Source: Streptomyces sp. SCSIO 30461
GTDB taxonomy: Bacteria; Actinomycetota; Actinomycetes; Streptomycetales; Streptomycetaceae
Assembly: GCF_037023745.1 (NCBI RefSeq)
Contig: NZ_CP146101.1
Coordinates: 6,650,001-6,714,000, forward strand
Direction of reading: 5' to 3'
Length of the DNA stretch: 64,000 nt
Below are positions 19,506 through 28,066 of this stretch, piece by piece. Under the pieces are notes generated by a model. The model worked only from the letters and a program-made list of their open reading frames with translations. It did not search any database and was not told the origin of the DNA. Within the stretch, counting starts at the first letter, position 1, and each line of letters starts with the position of its first letter. Both the position numbers and the translations under genes were made by a program.

Positions 19506-19754
19506 CTATCCAGTCTTTCGGCGTTCTTTCCCGTCTGCCGTCCGCGAATGCGCACGCCGAACTGGCCGGCGATCCTCCGTCGCGGGCCCGTTGAGATACA
19601 CATACCGCCGGCACCTGGAGGTCGTTACGCAGATTACGGGGCCGCGGCAGAGGATCGACGCGGAAGCTGAGTTCGCGCAGTCCTCCTGACGCCACCACCC
19701 GCTGGCCTTGTCGGGCGTCTGGCCAGGGTCGCAGTAGCCGAGGTGAGGTAGCTG

Positions 19755-20082
19755 ATGGAGCACGAGATCGTGATCGCGCAGACGGCCAGTGATATCGCTG
19801 ATCGGGCGGAGGCTCTCGCCCGAGGCGCGGTTGAGAGCAAGCTGGCAGCGGGCGTTCACATCGATGCGCCGATCACCGCCTTCCACTGGTGGAAGGGGAA
19901 GGCCGAAGCGGCGCGGGAGTGGCGAATCACGTACATGACGTCGGCGGACCGCCTCCCAGCTCTGGAGGCGTGGCCGCACGAGAAGCAACCGCACGGCGTC
20001 CCCCAGTGGGTCACGCTGCCCGTAAACCGGAGGGTCGGAGGCGTACCTGTCCTGGGTGGTCGACGAGACGCACCCGCAGTAG
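19755..20082 (+). pseudogene. cutA: CutA-like divalent-cation tolerance protein, frameshifted
   Basis: ATG 19755 follows GAGGTAG. Residues ALARGAVESKLAAGVHIDAP, WWKGKAEAAREWRITYMTSA and LPALEAWPHEKQPHGVPQW match CutA1 along its length. At 20024-20026 (AAA) one extra A shifts the frame; deleting it gives LPVTGGSEAYLSWVVDETHP and a TAG at 20080-20082, the expected CutA C-terminus. As read, the frame runs on to 20114 with unrelated residues. Either a fresh inactivating mutation or a single-base sequencing error. Confidence 0.7.
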
Positions 20083-20159
20083 GGCCGTGCGCCCCTCCAG
20101 CGCCTCGCTCTTGACGAGCCAGCACGCGAGGACGGCTCACGAGGCGAACGCCTGCAGGC

Positions 20160-20290
20160 GGCTGGCCAGATCGTGGTCCGAGGCCGGGGAGGCCCTTGCG
20201 TCAAGCCGTGAAGGCTTCGCCGACTTCGGCGGTGAGGAGGCCGAACTCCATGGCCACCAACGAACCCGTCGAGGCGCAGGCACGCCGATA
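20160..20290 (-). pseudogene. Fragment resembling a MazG-like nucleotide pyrophosphohydrolase
   Basis: From ATG 20251 the minus strand reads MEFGLLTAEVGEAFTA, then a TGA at 20203, then RKGLPGLG in the same frame. This resembles the GLL.AEVGEAF.A.RKGLP motif of MazG-like proteins, in which the E residues bind magnesium. No intact domain follows. Low-confidence remnant. Confidence 0.35.
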
Positions 20291-21110
20291 CCACGAAGCC
20301 CCGCGCGGCCTCTTCGACGAAAGGGCCTTCTCCTGGAGTGGCGGGCCGCTGCCTGAATGGTCAGGTCAATAGGTGAGTCCGCTCGGAGGCTCGACCGGTT
20401 CACAGCCGCCGCCCCGTACCCACCAGCGATCCGGCCGGCGTGGAGCGACAGTCTCCGCCGGACTTGGCTCGGAGCGACCGCCACGGGCTCCGCCGTCGAT
20501 GCCGACACGCGCCACGGCGCGCGGGGCTCCCCTTGCAGGCTGAGCCGGCGCTGCCTGTGACCGCGACAGCCCGGAACCCGTCGCGTGCGGAGGGCTGTGG
20601 CTCTATCCGCGCAGCCTGCCCTCCCGTGCCCCTTCGCGTCCCGCCTCGCGGGCGCCCGAAGCAAGTTGTCGTCTCGGGGGTGGGCCTTCGGCCGGGTCCC
20701 TGCCCGCCTGGCGGGCAGATACCTCGATTGATACGGCGCGAAGCCCAAGGATTGCTGGTGACCGGCCAACAGGGCGGGTCGCAGCCCCAAGTGGGCCGTG
20801 CCGCATCGATGCGAAGGCTTCCTTCATGAACCACTGCCTCTGCCAATGTCCCTGTCACACACCGTCCTGGTACGGCCTCCTCCACCAGGTGGTGTCACTC
20901 CTCGTCACGCCAGGCTTCATACCGTGGCGGCCCTGGGAGTAACAGCAGCGCCCTCCCGGGGCGGACACCGCCTCAACGTGTCGGCCCCGGGCGGGACGCG
21001 CCCTGCCCCTCGGGCATTCCTCCTGCTGGCCGCCTCCGCCCAACGTCTGCTGAAGCAGCGCCTGATCGAACTAACCCACGAAGCCCTCCCCCACTGGCGC
21101 CACCCATCTG
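20291..21110. other. Unassigned GC-rich stretch
   Basis: Open frames exist on both strands but none has plausible composition plus a ribosome site. Several small inverted repeats occur, such as the pair of 9-base arms at 20700-20718 (CTGCCCGCC/GGCGGGCAG). I see no recognisable gene or RNA; it lies in a region of decayed genes. Confidence 0.5.
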
Positions 21111-21114
21111 GACG

Positions 21115-21225
21115 TGGGGGTTGAGCTGCTCTGCCAACGGCCGCATCGCCCAAGTACGAGGAATGGAGGAACTGTTCGTCCAAACGGACGCCGGCGATGC
21201 CGGGTGCACCATCGGCGCCGAGCGT
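21115..21225 (+). pseudogene. Fragment of a NodU/CmcH-type carbamoyltransferase
   Basis: The plus frame reads CSANGRI...MEELFVQTDAGDAGCTIGAE. This matches the conserved NCxANGRI...xxxFVQPAAGDxGxALGAA region of O-carbamoyltransferases near the C-terminal nucleotide-binding domain. Neither side continues the family, so this is a short relic. Confidence 0.5.
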
Positions 21226-21470
21226 GAGGGCGCGCTGTGCCGCGGCGCCTTCGCCGGGCCCGGACATGGGTGGGAGTGCCCCACATACAGGTCTCCCCTG
21301 TCACCATGCCCCAGCGTGCTGACAGGCACGGCGAACGGCGGATCCTTGTTCACGCCCGACGGCCACGATCCGTTTGCGACAATGCCCAGTCCGCCGAGGT
21401 CGGTCTGTGGGCTGTCGCTGGATCACTCGTACAGAGCACTCCGCACCGTGACCGCCTTGAGAGGCATCCG

Positions 21471-21620
21471 TTAGCCGTACGGCAGCCCGAGGTTTCTTCG
21501 GGCTGCGAGCTCCCCGGTCAGCCGCAGCCCGTCATTGCGGGCACGGTCGACCAGCTGCTCCGCAGCCAACTCGACGACCGGCTCTTCCACGGCAGCATGC
21601 TCGGTGATGGCCTCGTTCAT
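21471..21620 (-). pseudogene. N-terminal fragment of an IS256-family transposase
   Basis: A 49-residue frame starts at ATG 21620 with VVELAAEQLVDRARNDGLRL then TGE, the typical N-terminus of one IS256 transposase subgroup, and then diverges (LAARRNLGLPYG) to a stop. Its ATG shares the A of the jetD stop (TGATG). It is probably the 5' scrap of an inserted and deleted element; the exact coupling with jetD may be chance. Confidence 0.5.
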
Positions 21621-22699
21621 CAGTCGGCATGTCTGGTGAGCTGTTGGACGAGGGGGGTGTCTGCGGAGGTGAGGAGTTCTCGCAGTTCGGTGAGAGCCAG
21701 TGCTTCTTGGCGTATCACGCTGCCTGCGGCGAGGAGTTTGGCTGTGTCGCGGGCGAGAGGGGGTGGGAGCCAGGAGAGGTCGGCGCTTGGCGCTGTGCGG
21801 TGTCGATCGATCTGGCGTGAAGGGCGTTGGAGGAGGGCTTTGTAGAGGGCGGAGGCCGGCTGCAGGGGCGGCAGTCCCGCGGTAACGGCTCGTTGGCTGG
21901 TGAGAGATATGCAGTGGAGGCCGTCGTCATCCAGGTCGCCGTAGTAGAGGACATGGTGGAGGTGCTTGCCGGTCTCAGCGAGGCGGTCGGGGACCGTGGT
22001 GATGCTTGAGGTGATCCGGTCGCCGTCGCCGAAGGCGATCCATCCGACCTCTCCAGGGCGGGGCCAGGAGCGCATGATGCGTCGGAGGTTGTCGAAGGTG
22101 GCTGTGTTCTCGACGACGAGGAGCCACGGCGCTGGCCCCATTTCGATGATGTTGAGCGGTTCGGGAGTCAGGTATGCGCGCAGATGCTGCGTGATGCTCA
22201 GGAGGCCCCGGCGCACCCATGGTGAGTCGGGAAGAGCGTCGAGGCGCTTCTCGTCGCCGAAGAGCTGGCTGGCGCGGTCTCTCAGCGGGATCTGTGGGCT
22301 GTCTGTTCCTCCCGTAAGGAGGAAGTGGTTGATGGTGCTGAACAGTTGATGGTCTCGTTGTGTGAGGCGGCGGCCGTCGAGAAAGGCCAGAGCAGTGGTC
22401 CAGGGGTGGGTGGGTGGTCGCGTTTCGCGGGGGGTACGGGGGTCGATGCGTTCAATCCACTGTGGAAGGAGCGGCAGGGTAGTGCGGTCCCAGTGCCTGG
22501 CTGTGGGGACGCGCACGAGGCCGGACTCCTCAAGGATGGTGATCGCTTTGGCGATCGTGGCCCGGCGTTCAGGTGCCGTCAGCAAGTCGGGGCGGGCTGC
22601 GTACGCGGCGTCGGCAAGGTCTGTGAGCGGGACGCGTTTGCGTGGGTAGGTGCTGATGCGGTCCCAGAGGGCCTCGTGCATTGGGCGGAGGGGGGTCAT
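21620..22699 (-). CDS. jetD: JetD-like Toprim nuclease subunit of a Wadjet-type system
   Basis: The 359-residue protein has an N-terminal winged-helix region (~10-90) and a C-terminal Toprim fold. Seen Toprim motifs are Glu197 in LLVVENTATFDNL, the strand GWIAFGDGD (219-227) and YYGDLDDDGL (252-261) with Asp255/Asp257. These fit JetD, which in Wadjet cleaves circular plasmid DNA after loop extrusion by the SMC complex. The N-terminus does not resemble the usual JetD arm domain closely, hence divergent. Its start overlaps the jetC stop (ATGA), and it ends the operon. Confidence 0.8.
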   Translation of the reverse strand: MTPLRPMHEALWDRISTYPRKRVPLTDLADAAYAARPDLLTAPERRATIAKAITILEESGLVRVPTARHWDRTTLPLLPQWIERIDPRTPRETRPPTHPWTTALAFLDGRRLTQRDHQLFSTINHFLLTGGTDSPQIPLRDRASQLFGDEKRLDALPDSPWVRRGLLSITQHLRAYLTPEPLNIIEMGPAPWLLVVENTATFDNLRRIMRSWPRPGEVGWIAFGDGDRITSSITTVPDRLAETGKHLHHVLYYGDLDDDGLHCISLTSQRAVTAGLPPLQPASALYKALLQRPSRQIDRHRTAPSADLSWLPPPLARDTAKLLAAGSVIRQEALALTELRELLTSADTPLVQQLTRHAD

Positions 22700-25600
22700 T
22701 CCTGGGCCTCGTCCTCGTCGCCGGGGTCGGGCTCCTCACCGTCGCGTTGGTGCTCCGTGTCAGGCAGTGCGTCGGAGAAGGGGGTCCGGTAGAGGCGGGC
22801 TGTGCGGATGCCTGTGCTGAGGCCGTCGGTGACTGCGTCAGCGACGGTGTCACCGTAGCGTTCGGTCAGTTGCACGAGGCGGTGGCCGCTGCGGGCGTCG
22901 TGGGCGTTGTTGCGCAGGCGCAGGATGAGCGGGAACCGGCTGACGGCGTCGAGGTCCTCTACTCCGGTCGTGTAGATGAGCTGGACTCCGTGGGTGGCGG
23001 CGACAGCTCGTTGCAGGTCGAGGAAGGGCACGTAGTTGGACTTGCCCATGGGATTGTCGAGGACCAGCGTGCCGACACCGCCGACGGTCGCCTGGTAGCG
23101 GTTGGCGGCGCGTACCTGGGCGAGGCAGCAGTACAGAAGCACCGAGACGGTCAGAAGCTCGCCGCCCGAGAATTTCCTGATCTTGGTGACGTCGACGGGG
23201 TCGATGACGGGCACCGGGTGTGGCTTGAGGACCTTGGCTTTGATGCTGCTCGCGCCGCCGAGAGCGGCCAGCGTCAGGCACTTGGCAAGGTCGAGGGCGC
23301 GAGGCAGCGCGGTGGCGCTCTTCGCGTGCTCCACTGCGACCCCCGAAACCAGGGAGTCCACACAGGTGGAGAGGCGGTGGGTGAGGGTTTCCTCGCTGCC
23401 CCAGTCGGAAAGCTTGAGGGTGAGGAAGGGGACCCCGGACCAGGCACCGAGACCTGCGGGTAGTTTGGAGTGACGTGCGACTTGGTGCAGGGTTGCGACC
23501 ACACTCTTGACGAGTCTCACGCACTGCTGGACAAGCAGCAGCTGGTCCTCGGCCAGTTGGTCCAGCAGCGCCTTGGTCCGCCGTTCGCGGAGTTCGATCT
23601 CCGGAATCAGGCTAGGCAGGAGAGCGTGGAGCTGCGGGCCGTCCTCGCTGAGCCTGGCGATGACCTGAGCATCGACCGTACTGATGTACTGCCGGTCTGC
23701 GGCCAGTTGATGGACCTGCCGGGTCGCGGCGCCCAGCTTGCGGGCGGCCTGTGCGTGGGCCCGCTGGGCCTGGGTGAGGGCTTCGTGAAGTGCCTCGCGG
23801 AGGCGGTGAGCCTGCTCCTCGGTCAGCTCCGCAGCGTCCCGGGCGGTGAGGCCGCAGTTCTGTGTGAGCCAGGCTGCGGCGCCGTCGGGGGACGGCGGCG
23901 ACGATGAGGACCAATGGGCTGACAGGGAGTCGAGGCTCGCCTGGAGCGCATCGTGGGCGTGCCGGAGGGAGGTGGCCGCCAGGACGGCTGCACCCGCCTG
24001 CTCCTTCAGCGTGTGGTGCTGGGCAGTGGAAGCGGCGTGGTCGTGGTCTGCATGCTCAGCGTCTTGCCGGGCTGTGTGCGCGGCGGCTTCAGCCGTGGCG
24101 GGGTCGGCGTACTCGTGGAGCACGTCGAGTCCTGTGTCGCCGGCCTGCCTGGCGGCGCCGGATTCGTGCTCCTCTGCTTGCTCAAGCAGCACCTCGCAGC
24201 GCATTGCCTCAGTTGCGGCGTTCTGGGCAGCTTCTTCCGCGCGTTCGATGGCCTGGTCGCGGCGGCCCGGGTCCGTTGCCTCGTCCCGGGTGGCAAGGTC
24301 GGCGGTCAGGGCCCGGGTGGCGTCGTCCAGTGCGTCGAGTGCCTTCTCGGTGTCTTCCAGTCGGCGGGTCGCCACGGCGAGGTCGGTACGCAACTGGGTG
24401 TTGGCGGAGCCGGCTTCCATGGCGGTTCGTGCTTTGGTGAAGCGCTCTTCCAGCGCTTCAAGGGAGGCTCGTTCGACGGGGGCTGCTTCGGAGGCTGCGT
24501 CAGGAAGCACGGCCAGGAGTTTGCGCAGGGCGCTTCGGTGGCGGGTGAGGTCCTGCTTGCAGATCGTCTCGTCACGCCGGTGCCGGACTACGGCCTTCTC
24601 CGCGGCTTGACCGGCAGCCGCGGCGCGGCGGGCGCCTCGTTCCTCCTCGTGCTGCCGCTCCTGTTCGGCTCGTATCTGGTCGGTGAGGGCAGTGATGCGG
24701 CGCGATTCCGTTGCGAGGGACCGGGATCGCTCAGCCCTGGCTCCGAGAGGTGCGAGCTGGCTGGCTGCTTCTGCGATGCTGTTCTGGATGCCGTCGCGTT
24801 CCTTTTGGGCCTGCCGATGCTGTTCCCGGTGGGTGTCGCGGGCCTGCTCCCAGGTATCCCGTCGGCAGGCCGCCTCTTCCAGGGTGTCCTGGAGGCGCTG
24901 CCGGGGCTCAGGGCCGAAGAGACGCAGGTGTTCGGACAGTTCCCGCAGCAGCGTCTGGTCGGCCTCCCGACCAGAGGTGATCTTCCGGCACCGGGCGTGG
25001 CTGTCCTGGATCCGGCTGCTGAGCCGTTCGTGCTCCTGCTCGGCTGCCTCCTTGTGGAGCGCTGCGGCTTGTACGGGGAACACGGCGCCGCCGTGCGCGG
25101 GGCTTTCGCCGGTGAGTCGCGCCCGAGCGGTGCCGCTGTCGCAGACAGCGATCACGGATCGGGTGGCTACGCCGGTTGCGGCGATCTGGCGCCGAAGGTC
25201 CTGCTCGTCCAGCTCGCCGAGGATGACAATGCCGCCGACGACATCGGGCGCCTGCGCGATCGCGGCGGCGTGCTGATGCCGGGGAAGGGCGCCGCGCAGG
25301 AACTGAAGCCCGCTGACCGCTTGAAGGGTCCTGTCGCCGGCTCGCAGCGCCTCCAGTGCGCGCTCGGTTTCCAGCGGCATGGGAAGGAAGCCTTCGCTGT
25401 TCAGGCATGCGACCGCGCGGCGGTCGGCGGCCGTGGCGAGTTCCTCGGAGATGAGCGCCTCGTGAGCCTTGGCGATCTCCTGTTCCAGGATCTCCAGCAG
25501 TCGGTGTCCGGCCGCGTTGAGGTCCAGGCCGCTGCTGGCCTCGTCGATGTCGACCTGAGCCAGCTCGACCAGACGCGGATGCTGAACCAGATGCGCCCGC

Positions 25601-27297
25601 TGCTTCTCCAGAGCTGTCCACCGGTCCCAGATGCCATCGTGGTCGGCCGCCGCGGTCCGCGCCTGGCGCTCGGCGGTATCCCGGTCCTGCTCCAGCACCA
25701 GAAGCCGATCGGACAGCTCCTTCAGCCGGGACCGTCCCGCGGCCAGATGCTCGTCAAGCCGGTCCCGGGCCGCCGCCCACCGCACCGCCGCGTCGTCTGG
25801 GGTCTCGTCTCGCTCCAGCAATCCGTCCTCGCGGGCCTGCCCGATCAACCCGTCGATCCGCTCTACAGACTCCCGCAGCGCGCACTGAGCGCTGCGCGCA
25901 TCGCCCGCAGCTGCCGTGTGCCGCTCGGTCTCGGCCTTGGCGGCCCGGACCTGGCTGTCGGTGTCCTTGATCAGTTGCGTCAGCTCCGCCGCCTCGGCTT
26001 CGCGTACGGACACGATCTGAGTGAGCTTTGCGTGCAGTGCGGCACCCGCGGCTTCCATCGCCTTGCGCAGGGGGGCCGCGCCCTTGGCCCGGCGGGCAAG
26101 CAACGCGGTCAGCTCGGCTCGCTCCAGGGCCAGACTCTCGGAGTCCAGGTGGTGGTGCACCTGCGTCCATGCCTTGTATCGCTGGGCGGTCTCCTCCTTG
26201 CCGGCCTCCGCCTGCCTGAGGGCGTCCCTGCGGGCACGGGTCGTCAGTAGTGCTGCTGCATGGGCAGCTGTGTCCGCGCGCCGACGGTGCTCCTTCGCCT
26301 GCTGGCTAGCCTTCTCCGCCTGCTCCCGGGCCTGGAGGGCCTGAGCCTCCAGAGTGGTCTGCTGCGCGGTAAGAGCGGTGTGGCGGTCGCTGATCCATGA
26401 GCAGGCCAGTTTGCCGGCTCCGTGGACCGCGGACAGTGCGGCATCCAGTGCCGCGGTGTCCGCGACAGCCTGCTGGAGTGGCCTCAGCCGGATGAGCGCG
26501 CCGGTGAGGAACTGCATTTCCAGTTCACGGGCAGGGCGCTGAGCCAGCCGTTCTGCCTGCTCCTTGAGGTTGTCGCGGAGTTTCGCGGGCTGGGTGGGGT
26601 CGACGACCAGGTCGATGAGGAGCTCGAGAAAGCCTTCGTGGCTGTCGAACTGGAACAGCTCGGTGATGGCTCCCTCGTCCACGTTCATTCTGCGCTGTAC
26701 GTGCAGCAGCCGGGGGTCCAGGCCGCAGTGGGACAGCACGGTCTCCCAGGTCGTCTGATTCCCGTCCTTGACGATCTGCAGATCGAGCCGGTGGTTGGCG
26801 GCCATCGCGGCGGTGAGAGCCTTCACGTAGCCGTCTCGGCTGCGCCACCCGCCCAGGGTATGGACGGGCAGGCTGGTCAGGCTGGTTTCGGCGGTGGGGC
26901 GGAGTGTGTACCACGTGCGCTGCAGCTTGTCCCAGGCGTCGTCGTCGCTGGCCGGCCGATGGCCGTCTGGCCACTGGTACACCGCGCCGGTGATCAACGC
27001 GGGCCCGCCGAAGGGTGAGGAGTCGTCTTCCCACTCCGCCACAACGTGGGCGGGCTTTCCCTCCAGCACGTAGTCGATCAGGCCCTTCTTCTTCGCGTAA
27101 CCGATGAAGTCGGTCTTGCCGGGCAGGAGAAGGCTGAAGAACAAGGCGAGCAGGCTGGACTTGCCGCCGCCGTTACGGAGCCAGACGATGGCATCGCTGA
27201 CTCTCTGGTGAGGGTCGGTGAAGTCCAGCAGGGTGGGGCTGAAACGGGCGTCGGGATGGCCGATGTTCTCCAGCCGGAGACGGCGCAGGCGCAGCAC
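22696..27297 (-). CDS. jetC: JetC/MukB-like SMC ATPase of a divergent Wadjet-type system
   Basis: The start is GTG 27297, one base past the jetB stop and after GAGGAGA; residues upstream in the frame belong to jetB. The 1,533-residue protein has an N-terminal ATPase half (LRRLRLENIG), a P-loop-like WLRNGGGKSSLL at 39-50, then ~1,000 residues of Ala/Glu/Arg-rich coiled coil, and a C-terminal half with signature FSGGELLTV (1376-1384), Walker B GTLVLDNPMG (Asp1414) and a D-loop/switch region (IYTTGVEDLDAVSRFP). Two oddities: the first P-loop glycine is absent, and the residue after the Walker B Asp is Asn, not the catalytic Glu. JetC extrudes DNA loops to sense small circles. Confidence 0.82.
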   Translation of the reverse strand: MLRLRRLRLENIGHPDARFSPTLLDFTDPHQRVSDAIVWLRNGGGKSSLLALFFSLLLPGKTDFIGYAKKKGLIDYVLEGKPAHVVAEWEDDSSPFGGPALITGAVYQWPDGHRPASDDDAWDKLQRTWYTLRPTAETSLTSLPVHTLGGWRSRDGYVKALTAAMAANHRLDLQIVKDGNQTTWETVLSHCGLDPRLLHVQRRMNVDEGAITELFQFDSHEGFLELLIDLVVDPTQPAKLRDNLKEQAERLAQRPARELEMQFLTGALIRLRPLQQAVADTAALDAALSAVHGAGKLACSWISDRHTALTAQQTTLEAQALQAREQAEKASQQAKEHRRRADTAAHAAALLTTRARRDALRQAEAGKEETAQRYKAWTQVHHHLDSESLALERAELTALLARRAKGAAPLRKAMEAAGAALHAKLTQIVSVREAEAAELTQLIKDTDSQVRAAKAETERHTAAAGDARSAQCALRESVERIDGLIGQAREDGLLERDETPDDAAVRWAAARDRLDEHLAAGRSRLKELSDRLLVLEQDRDTAERQARTAAADHDGIWDRWTALEKQRAHLVQHPRLVELAQVDIDEASSGLDLNAAGHRLLEILEQEIAKAHEALISEELATAADRRAVACLNSEGFLPMPLETERALEALRAGDRTLQAVSGLQFLRGALPRHQHAAAIAQAPDVVGGIVILGELDEQDLRRQIAATGVATRSVIAVCDSGTARARLTGESPAHGGAVFPVQAAALHKEAAEQEHERLSSRIQDSHARCRKITSGREADQTLLRELSEHLRLFGPEPRQRLQDTLEEAACRRDTWEQARDTHREQHRQAQKERDGIQNSIAEAASQLAPLGARAERSRSLATESRRITALTDQIRAEQERQHEEERGARRAAAAGQAAEKAVVRHRRDETICKQDLTRHRSALRKLLAVLPDAASEAAPVERASLEALEERFTKARTAMEAGSANTQLRTDLAVATRRLEDTEKALDALDDATRALTADLATRDEATDPGRRDQAIERAEEAAQNAATEAMRCEVLLEQAEEHESGAARQAGDTGLDVLHEYADPATAEAAAHTARQDAEHADHDHAASTAQHHTLKEQAGAAVLAATSLRHAHDALQASLDSLSAHWSSSSPPSPDGAAAWLTQNCGLTARDAAELTEEQAHRLREALHEALTQAQRAHAQAARKLGAATRQVHQLAADRQYISTVDAQVIARLSEDGPQLHALLPSLIPEIELRERRTKALLDQLAEDQLLLVQQCVRLVKSVVATLHQVARHSKLPAGLGAWSGVPFLTLKLSDWGSEETLTHRLSTCVDSLVSGVAVEHAKSATALPRALDLAKCLTLAALGGASSIKAKVLKPHPVPVIDPVDVTKIRKFSGGELLTVSVLLYCCLAQVRAANRYQATVGGVGTLVLDNPMGKSNYVPFLDLQRAVAATHGVQLIYTTGVEDLDAVSRFPLILRLRNNAHDARSGHRLVQLTERYGDTVADAVTDGLSTGIRTARLYRTPFSDALPDTEHQRDGEEPDPGDEDEAQE

Positions 27298-27298
27298 G

Positions 27299-28066
27299 TC
27301 AGTTCTCCTCAGGTGTGGCAGGGGCGGTGCCGGCGATCTGCTTGCGCCGCACGTCGGTGATCTTCTGGAATGCGGGCAGAGCCGCTGCCCCGGCAACCTG
27401 CAGGCGGAAGCTGTTGAGGAGCCGGTACTGCATGGGCCCCAGGGAGCCGGCCTGCTGGGCATACCCCTGGTTGACGAGCCAGTCCATGACGGACTTCGTC
27501 CGCCCCAGGCTGGAGTTCGGGGACAAGCGGCCCTTCGGCGTCAGACGGTGCGAGGGGAGGGCGTCGTAGGCGTTCCATGCGGCCTGAGTGGCCTTGAGGG
27601 CCGGCAGCAGACCGGCGTCGTCCTCGGTGTCCTCCTTCAACCGCTGGATGAGGTGACGTACGAACGCGTCGATCTCCTGGACCGAGACCCGTTTGATGGA
27701 TTCCTCTTCCAAGTCGCCGGGGGTGGGATAGGCATGGGCCGCGATGGCCACGTGGATGAGCCCGTAGACCAGCCGGTCTTTCGGGTCCCGCATCTTCGCC
27801 GGAAGGTCGGACAACTTGAAGGCAAAGAGCCCGCCAGTGGCAGCGGACACTCTCAGCCCCTCCTGGGAGTGGCCGGTTATCACGTGCAGTGTCATGCCCT
27901 CCGCGATGGCATCCACGACCTCCCGGAAGCCCGGGGTGGTCCGGTAGCGCTCCACCAAGTCGTGATAGTCGGCGTCTCCGAGCGGCTTACGCCGCGGCTG
28001 GCAGGCGTACCGCACCAAGCGCGCTGCGTCCGTGATCAGCTCTAGGCGCGAAACGGGGGTTGTCAT
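27299..28066 (-). CDS. jetB: JetB/MukE-like subunit of the Wadjet-type system
   Basis: The 255-residue, mostly helical protein has two predicted winged-helix units (KDRLVYGLIHVAIAAHAYPT near 95-115; SLGRTKSVMDWLVNQGYAQ near 190-208), the make-up of MukE/MksE-type KITE subunits, which bind the kleisin and regulate the SMC ATPase. ATG 28066 shares a base with the jetA TGA (TGATG), and the jetC GTG follows one base after its stop. The call depends on position and size as much as on residues. Confidence 0.72.
   Translation of the reverse strand: MTTPVSRLELITDAARLVRYACQPRRKPLGDADYHDLVERYRTTPGFREVVDAIAEGMTLHVITGHSQEGLRVSAATGGLFAFKLSDLPAKMRDPKDRLVYGLIHVAIAAHAYPTPGDLEEESIKRVSVQEIDAFVRHLIQRLKEDTEDDAGLLPALKATQAAWNAYDALPSHRLTPKGRLSPNSSLGRTKSVMDWLVNQGYAQQAGSLGPMQYRLLNSFRLQVAGAAALPAFQKITDVRRKQIAGTAPATPEEN

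Noticed and set aside
23953..26250. 765-codon plus-strand frame opposite jetC
   Set aside because: Antisense artefact of the coiled-coil region; composition not protein-like.
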